NCBI GenBank assembly: GCA_963931925.1
Contig: OZ007573.1
Span: 41,976,722 to 42,040,721 of the forward strand
Direction of reading: 5' to 3'
DNA from: Onchidella celtica
Lineage: Eukaryota; Mollusca; Gastropoda; Systellommatophora; Onchidiidae
DNA: 64,000 bases
Shown here piece after piece: positions 60,701-64,000 of the stretch. Position numbers and translations under genes: made by a program. The notes below the pieces were generated by a model that was not told the origin of the DNA, did no database searches, and saw only the letters and a program-made list of their open reading frames with translations. How positions within the stretch are numbered: position 1 is the stretch's first letter; each line of letters begins with the position of its first letter.

Positions 60701-63700
60701 ATAGTAGGACTGGCCAGATCAAGCACTTAAGTATGTTCACTTTGAGGTCCGTTGGTGTGCCTCTATCCTTCCAAATGTTGTTTAGTTGAACCATTTTGTG
60801 TTTTGCCATTCCTATCCTTGTTTTTATGTCCTTTGAGCAGCTTCCATCTTGCGATTTATGTGATCCTAGGTATTTGAAATCAGTCACTTTTTCTAGTGCT
60901 GTTTTGTTTACTAGTATCTCCTGGTGTTCATGGTGCCCTGTTCCAGTATGCATGACTTTCGTATATACATGGTATCTCAAGAAAATTTGTACACACTCTT
61001 AACATTCATTAGTATAGTGTCAGTTTAGATAAATCCAGTATTTATTATTCAGAATAACTCATTCCACCTGGAGCGATGACTCAGTGGTCGATTTTTTCCC
61101 GTCAAATCGCCGGGGAAACGAGCCACTCGTTGATTTGTTTTCACCGATATTTATCTATACTCAATGGTTGTGTGCTGAAATATTTACGACAATTGCTAGT
61201 AGAGTTATTTATTGACCTAAATAATACAACTTCTTCCGGTTTTGTTTCGTTTGATTGCTTTGGAGCCCTGTTCATTTGCACGGATTTTATGTAAGAATGT
61301 TCAGATGTATTATTTCATTTGGATTATTATGAAAGTGATAATTATTACAAGTACAATACCCATATATTTAGTACCACATGAAAGGGGATTGGATTACCTA
61401 CACTTTGAGGCTACTCTTGACCACCTAGGGCAACTATAGTCAAAACCAGAGGTGGCAAAAGTGAATTTCTGGGGGTAGAAAATTTTTTTTTGTTACAACT
61501 AAACACTCACCATTCCTTCAATATATTAGCATGACTGTGATGTTTCCACTTTCTCTCACTAACTTTCTTCTGACACCAGCCGTGATGGGCACGGCACAAA
61601 CACACTAAATAATCGACTATCTCTCTTCTATAAGTTATAACAAATGATATCTGTATTGCTTATATATATACAATAATTATTAATTCATTCAATAATAATA
61701 GGAACATAGGTCATACAATTTCATGTGAATTTCGATGGAATGAAGTTGATGCAAATCAGTACATGATAATTAAAAGGCTTCGTAATATTCAATTTCTAGC
61801 ACATTTTATAAAACACACGGGTACATTCAGCTTAAGGAAACCTCTCCTTTAGGGGTGTATGGCGCTATCTGGGCACTGGTTCTTCCTCTCTACTCTGGCT
61901 TGGCTGCGCAGTTAGATCAACAGGTATCGGCAGGTACCAATAGGTCGGGAAGCCAAGACGCCACGATGTCGTTAATCAAAGGACAAGAAGTTGAGAAGCC
62001 AAGAAGGCGTTGTTCTTCCTCCTCTGTAGAAAAACAATCGTAACTTCCTAATCTACTGTTGGAAGGCATGACTTCCATACTTACTCCATGACGGATATTC
62101 ACCATTAATACTTTTAACCGCTGACACTGTTATAAGTCAGGCTGCAGCTCCCATACTCCACAGGCTCCCATATAGGCAATAGAATAAACGATCAATACAG
62201 TTTTAATGATATTTACACGTTCCCCACGAAGAATAACGCTCTCTCTAACAGACCCCATCCTATAAGGTTTCGTAACATATATATAACGGCGTTTCCGTGA
62301 CTCTCTCAGAGGCAGTAGTTATACCAAAGTAAACCCACTAGATTTAGGTTCTACAATCATGAACATTAAGTAAAATACACATACATCGTACAATTAACTT
62401 ACCACTCAGCAACAGCTCAAATGCCGACAAGATACCAAAGATACCACGCTCCGACAAAGGATGTTTGCGGGTTCCCTGACCTTTCCCACTCACAAGACTA
62501 GTACAAAGTTACAGTTGCAGTTGTGGTCTCCTCTTCGGCACGAAGCTGGTGAGTGCTCTCAGCGGTCTGAAGTTGGAAGGAGCGTTCGGGGATTTATACC
62601 CAGTCGGGTAGCGTCCCAAGACGCTCACCGAGTGTACATTAGTTATCCTAATAGCCACCCCCGTCGACTCCACGTCAAATACTATTGAAGCATCTCTACC
62701 CCCCAAGCAATTCCCAGGTGATCTGATCGTCAAGTACGGCGGTCAAGTAAACACTACCCTTTCCGGGTGTCAAAACGCTTTCCGTTGCATCGGCTACTTT
62801 CCCCCTCTGGCCTACAATAACTCTGTCTCCCCGCCGTTAACTATCTTCCCACGCTAGTTATACCTTGCCGGTCTGTCACCCTGTTACAATGACAGACACT
62901 AGAATTGACACAAAAAGACAGCACATTGTTTCTCTGTCCAATTCTTTTTATTTTGATACCACATCTGTCTACTTTCTTTCTTCCTTGTTTACATTAAAGG
63001 TTTTTTTCTGCAGTCACCCAGTACCAGTTCATGTCAAATGAGTTTTTGCTCCGGCGGAATTGGGAATTTAGCCCCGGGTGGAATGAGTTAAAGAGGGCAG
63101 ATGTGTGTACTTGAATTATCACATATGTTCAACTGGTGGCTGCTCTGGGCCAGACACTGGTGACAATGCACTTCAAAAGAGCAGTAAACAACATTGAGCA
63201 GATCATTTGTATCTGCATGTTTTTTTGAGACACCCTGTGCTTAAAATCTTATATGACATCACAGTGTAAAATTGTTTGTACTTACATATATTATGTATAT
63301 TTAACTGCATCTCAGACTTGAAATTTGAAATAAAAAAACTAAAAATAAAATTTGTGAGAGCGAGTAAAGTGAAATAGAAATTGAACTAGAGATGATAATA
63401 TGAAGTGAAGCCAGCCACACAAGCACACCCATAGACAAGCTTGCACACTCACAAATACACAACAGAGAGAGAAAGAGAGGGAAAGCAAGACAGAAGGAGA
63501 GAGAAAGAGAAAAAGAGAGATGGAAGAGAGAGGAAGACAGAGAGAGAGAGAGAGAATGCGATCCAAGTGTTTGGATGCAGCAAATAAGGCTAACACTGTC
63601 CATGAAAAAAGTAATTTTTGTCTGTATTCTGCTAACTTTGAACAATCTTTCAGGATGCATATAGAGAAAACCAACATTGTCTACCACAAGAACAACACAG

Positions 63701-63795
63701 TGGAGTACATCCAACCTCAGCTGTTTGTGTTTGACAGGGAGGCATCTGTAGGGCCAGATACTGATACATTTAAAACCTTGAATTTTCCATTTCTT
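54576..63795 (+). CDS. CD36-family scavenger receptor, LIMP-2/SCARB2-like, first three coding exons
   Basis: Exons 54576-54710, 59995-60155 and 63654-63795 join in phase for 146 codons and continue off the right edge. The N-terminus is a short basic cytoplasmic tail (MIMFALNKKRKF) and a hydrophobic helix (about residues 13-38), the usual uncleaved first membrane segment. The ectodomain begins with TTAYKFWQEPPVPVSFGIYV, FDITNPDEILAG and VEKGPYVYT, the family's W-x-x-P-P-P and GPY(V/T)Y signatures. Then come HIEKTNIVYHKNNTVEYI and FDREASVGPDTDTFKTLNFP, closest to LIMP-2. NNT is a potential glycosylation site. Known roles: two-pass membrane receptors for lipids, or lysosomal sorting and cholesterol transport. 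Which paralogue this is cannot be settled from the N-terminus. Confidence 0.88.
54915..58148 (-). mobile_element. Full-length RTE-type LINE in intron 1 of the CD36-family gene
   Basis: An 11-bp duplication GCAGGGTTCCT (54904-54914, 58149-58159) flanks 3,234 bp. It includes a 5' UTR of about 205 bp with GTAAGAGGCGACTAAA, one intact ORF and a 3' UTR of only about 11 bp. The size and tiny 3' UTR are typical of the RTE clade. Antisense to the host gene. Confidence 0.88.
54926..57943 (-). CDS. RTE-type LINE ORF: endonuclease and reverse transcriptase
   Basis: 1,005 uninterrupted codons. An apurinic-type endonuclease starts at about residue 35: LRIASWNVRSM (Asn41), ILGVSETRW (Glu70), IIMGDANAKIG, then GSDHHML with the catalytic Asp-His. 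The reverse transcriptase follows: NYRGITLLSIPGKVFNRII, EEQAGFRSNRSTTDQI, FLDYEKAFDSIDRETLW, GVRQGCLLSPFLF and the FADD active site near residue 749. The C-terminal region has the RRRWRWIGHTLRRPGN and WNPQGKRSRGRPRGTWRR blocks common in RTE elements. Known mechanism: the endonuclease nicks target DNA and the RT copies the RNA in place. All key residues I can check are present, so it may be competent. Confidence 0.93.
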   Translation of the reverse strand: MGEGGASAPVDSMKDNGQSRKDSTGPTAPSSNKSLRIASWNVRSMYEAGKSAQVTTEMRRYRLHILGVSETRWIQSGLKQLNSGEKILYSGREDKKHTEGVAIILSKHAQRSLRGWEPYGRRIILASFTTKNKNINMNIVQIYAPTNEATDEDKDDFYNQLQEIVDTLPRKDVNIIMGDANAKIGQDNTGYEDIMGRNGLGQMNENGERFASFCAFNSYVIGGSVFPHKRIHKATWISPDGVTENQIDHFCITRRFRRSLEDVIVQRGADVGSDHHMLLARLKLRLKKQGTRAGTKRRKFQVSLLDGDKKEEFQLTLRNRFKPLVDLEETVDLETHWAKVKGVFTSTCQDVLGEKKVEHKEWISQKSLDLIRIRRDLKEQVNASRTRSSRVGNQEEYRASAKEVKKSIKKDKEEFIGMLAEKAEKAATGGHTRILYQTTKTLAGKYGKPEVPVKDYNRQAIFGKEAQAKRWIEHFSSLLNRPPPSNPPDILPARNDLPISYDPPTKAEINDAIKQLNQGKAAGPDQIPPEVLKADAAGAAEGLHSLFSRIWIGGKFPKDWKEGHLVKLPKKGDLSNCSNYRGITLLSIPGKVFNRIILKRIQDATDQKLREEQAGFRSNRSTTDQIATLRIIVEQSLEWNSQLIVNFLDYEKAFDSIDRETLWRILRHYGIPEKMVNLIKSMYEGTSCRVVHDGELTDSFDIKTGVRQGCLLSPFLFILVIDWLMKETTNGGRNGIQWTPWTQLDDLDFADDLALLSHTHDQMQAKTTALNKISESIGLRIHPAKSKVLKIVAPPSEQVKVGDQPLEDVESFCYLGSIIDNKGGTEAEVKARIGKAQAAFTSLSKIWRTKDISLKTKLRIFNSNVKSVLLYGCETWNASQACIKRIQVFINRCLRKLLKIRWTDKVSNEIVWKRTRQSPVREEIGRRRWRWIGHTLRRPGNSIAKKVLDWNPQGKRSRGRPRGTWRRARENDVQRSGKTWNNVKRLAHDREGWKVFVGGLYPDPG
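58160..59994. other. Intron 1 remainder with a dispersed repeat pair
   Basis: 58670-58820 and 59720-59910 share ATGCATAAAATCCATTTT(T/C)..GC and CCTGGACCC blocks, a diverged repeat. A short frame near 59580-59690 (VIQLGLVQRKFARFILRG) faintly resembles a LINE RT C-terminus. Confidence 0.4.
59995..60155 (+). CDS. CD36-family gene, coding exon 2
   Basis: Acceptor TTGTATTCCAG; starts NLPLRKGTTAYKFWQEPPVP and ends EKGPYVYT with phase 2 at donor GTAAGT. Strong family match. Confidence 0.93.
60269..60964 (-). mobile_element. 5'-truncated LINE (second RTE-like subfamily) in intron 2
   Basis: A minus-strand frame (60980-60303) encodes VTDFKYLGSHKSQDGSCSKD, KCLIWPVLLYGCEAWTLKK and RRLLRISWTERRTNTSILEQ to DIHCSS and stop, the RT C-terminal region of a LINE. 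It is clearly different from the full-length copy at 54.9 kb. Flanked by a 9-bp duplication ATACATGGT (60260-60268, 60965-60973). The tail is GATGACGATGAAG-like. Confidence 0.82.
61058..63087. mobile_element. piggyBac-type MITE split by an LTR insertion
   Basis: Inverted ends CTCATTCCACC(T/C)GG(A/G)GC. The right flank is TTAA (63088-63091) and the left is ATAA (61054-61057). Without the LTR at 61491-62888 it is about 630 bp, the same size class as the MITEs in GLYR1. Confidence 0.68.
61491..62888 (-). repeat. Probable solo LTR inside the MITE
   Basis: Minus-strand reading runs TGTAACAGGG ... GTTGTAACA, with a TATA box (GGGTATAAATCC, about 62592-62603) as in an LTR promoter. No target duplication is evident, so the borders are tentative. 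Confidence 0.5.
63465..63556. repeat. (GA)n microsatellite
   Basis: Imperfect AGAG repeat about 100 bp upstream of coding exon 3 of the CD36-family gene. Intronic. Confidence 0.8.
63654..63795 (+). CDS. CD36-family gene, coding exon 3
   Basis: Acceptor CAATCTTTCAG; completes the Thr codon, then MHIEKTNIVYHKNNTVEYIQ and PQLFVFDREASVGPDTDTFK ending NFPFL at donor GTAAGT. Phase 0 out. The next exon lies beyond the window. Confidence 0.92.
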
Positions 63796-64000
63796 GTAAG
63801 TTGTTGTTCTCACCTACATAACATATCAAATCAGTGTCATGAACATGTGACCTATGGCAAGCCTAAATTCCATCTAAAATAAAACTGGAAGAAGATAATT
63901 ATGACCTCTGCCAGATCTAGGTCTGTGTGTAAACAAGGACTTGGAAAAGGCCATTATCATCGATGCTCTATGATAATGATGTATATCAGTCTTATGCGAA

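Noticed and set aside
61066..61130. tRNA-like A box (ACTCAGTGGTCGA) suggesting a SINE or tRNA
   Set aside because: No matching B box and no cloverleaf. It lies just inside a TTAA-type MITE end.
1..64000. CRISPR arrays, bacterial operons, rRNA genes
   Set aside because: None seen. Spliced genes and transposons show nuclear animal DNA.

Overview
This window looks like intronic and intergenic sequence from a repeat-rich animal genome. It is AT-rich and has long introns, canonical GT/AG splice sites, many microsatellites and a high load of transposable elements. The two host genes and the mix of transposons (RTE-type LINEs, Gypsy LTR elements, TTAA-flanked piggyBac-type MITEs, hAT elements) fit a marine invertebrate, probably a mollusc. 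The species call is inference only.

Region 1-16.1 kb holds the 5' part of a minus-strand GLYR1/N-PAC gene. Ten coding exons can be joined in phase from the ATG at 16114 down to 2542 (about 302-311 codons, depending on one donor). They encode a PWWP domain, a basic linker and the start of a beta-hydroxyacid-dehydrogenase Rossmann fold. The rest of the dehydrogenase lies off the left edge or was not found. The introns hold at least four TTAA-flanked MITEs, an hAT-like element and a TA-flanked MITE.

Region 16.1-35.2 kb is intergenic: a foldback repeat, a second copy of the TA MITE, microsatellites, a decayed LINE (21.1-22.7 kb), a TTAA MITE, a decayed hAT/ZMYM1-like transposase (25.6-27.7 kb), a LINE 3' fragment (29.7-30.4 kb), a solo LTR with a GTATT target duplication (30.6-32.2 kb) and a degenerate tandem repeat.

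Region 35.26-49.67 kb is one insertion with others nested in it. The outer element is a minus-strand Gypsy-type LTR retrotransposon with GCGTG target duplications and LTRs at 35256-36481 and 48184-49667. Its gene order is gag-protease-integrase, then a truncated RT and RNase H, the order known from Gmr1-type elements. It has been hit by (i) a plus-strand non-autonomous LTR element (38150-44178) with two apparently identical 2,462-bp LTRs and only about 1.1 kb between them, (ii) a 5'-truncated RTE LINE (37614-38027) and (iii) a 232-bp MITE in one LTR.

Region 49.7-64 kb holds the 5' part of a plus-strand CD36-family gene, most like LIMP-2/SCARB2. Its exons are 54576-54710, 59995-60155 and 63654-63795; the rest lies off the right edge. 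Intron 1 carries a full-length RTE LINE with an intact 1,005-codon ORF and an 11-bp target duplication. Intron 2 carries a truncated LINE with a 9-bp duplication and a piggyBac-type MITE split by an LTR.
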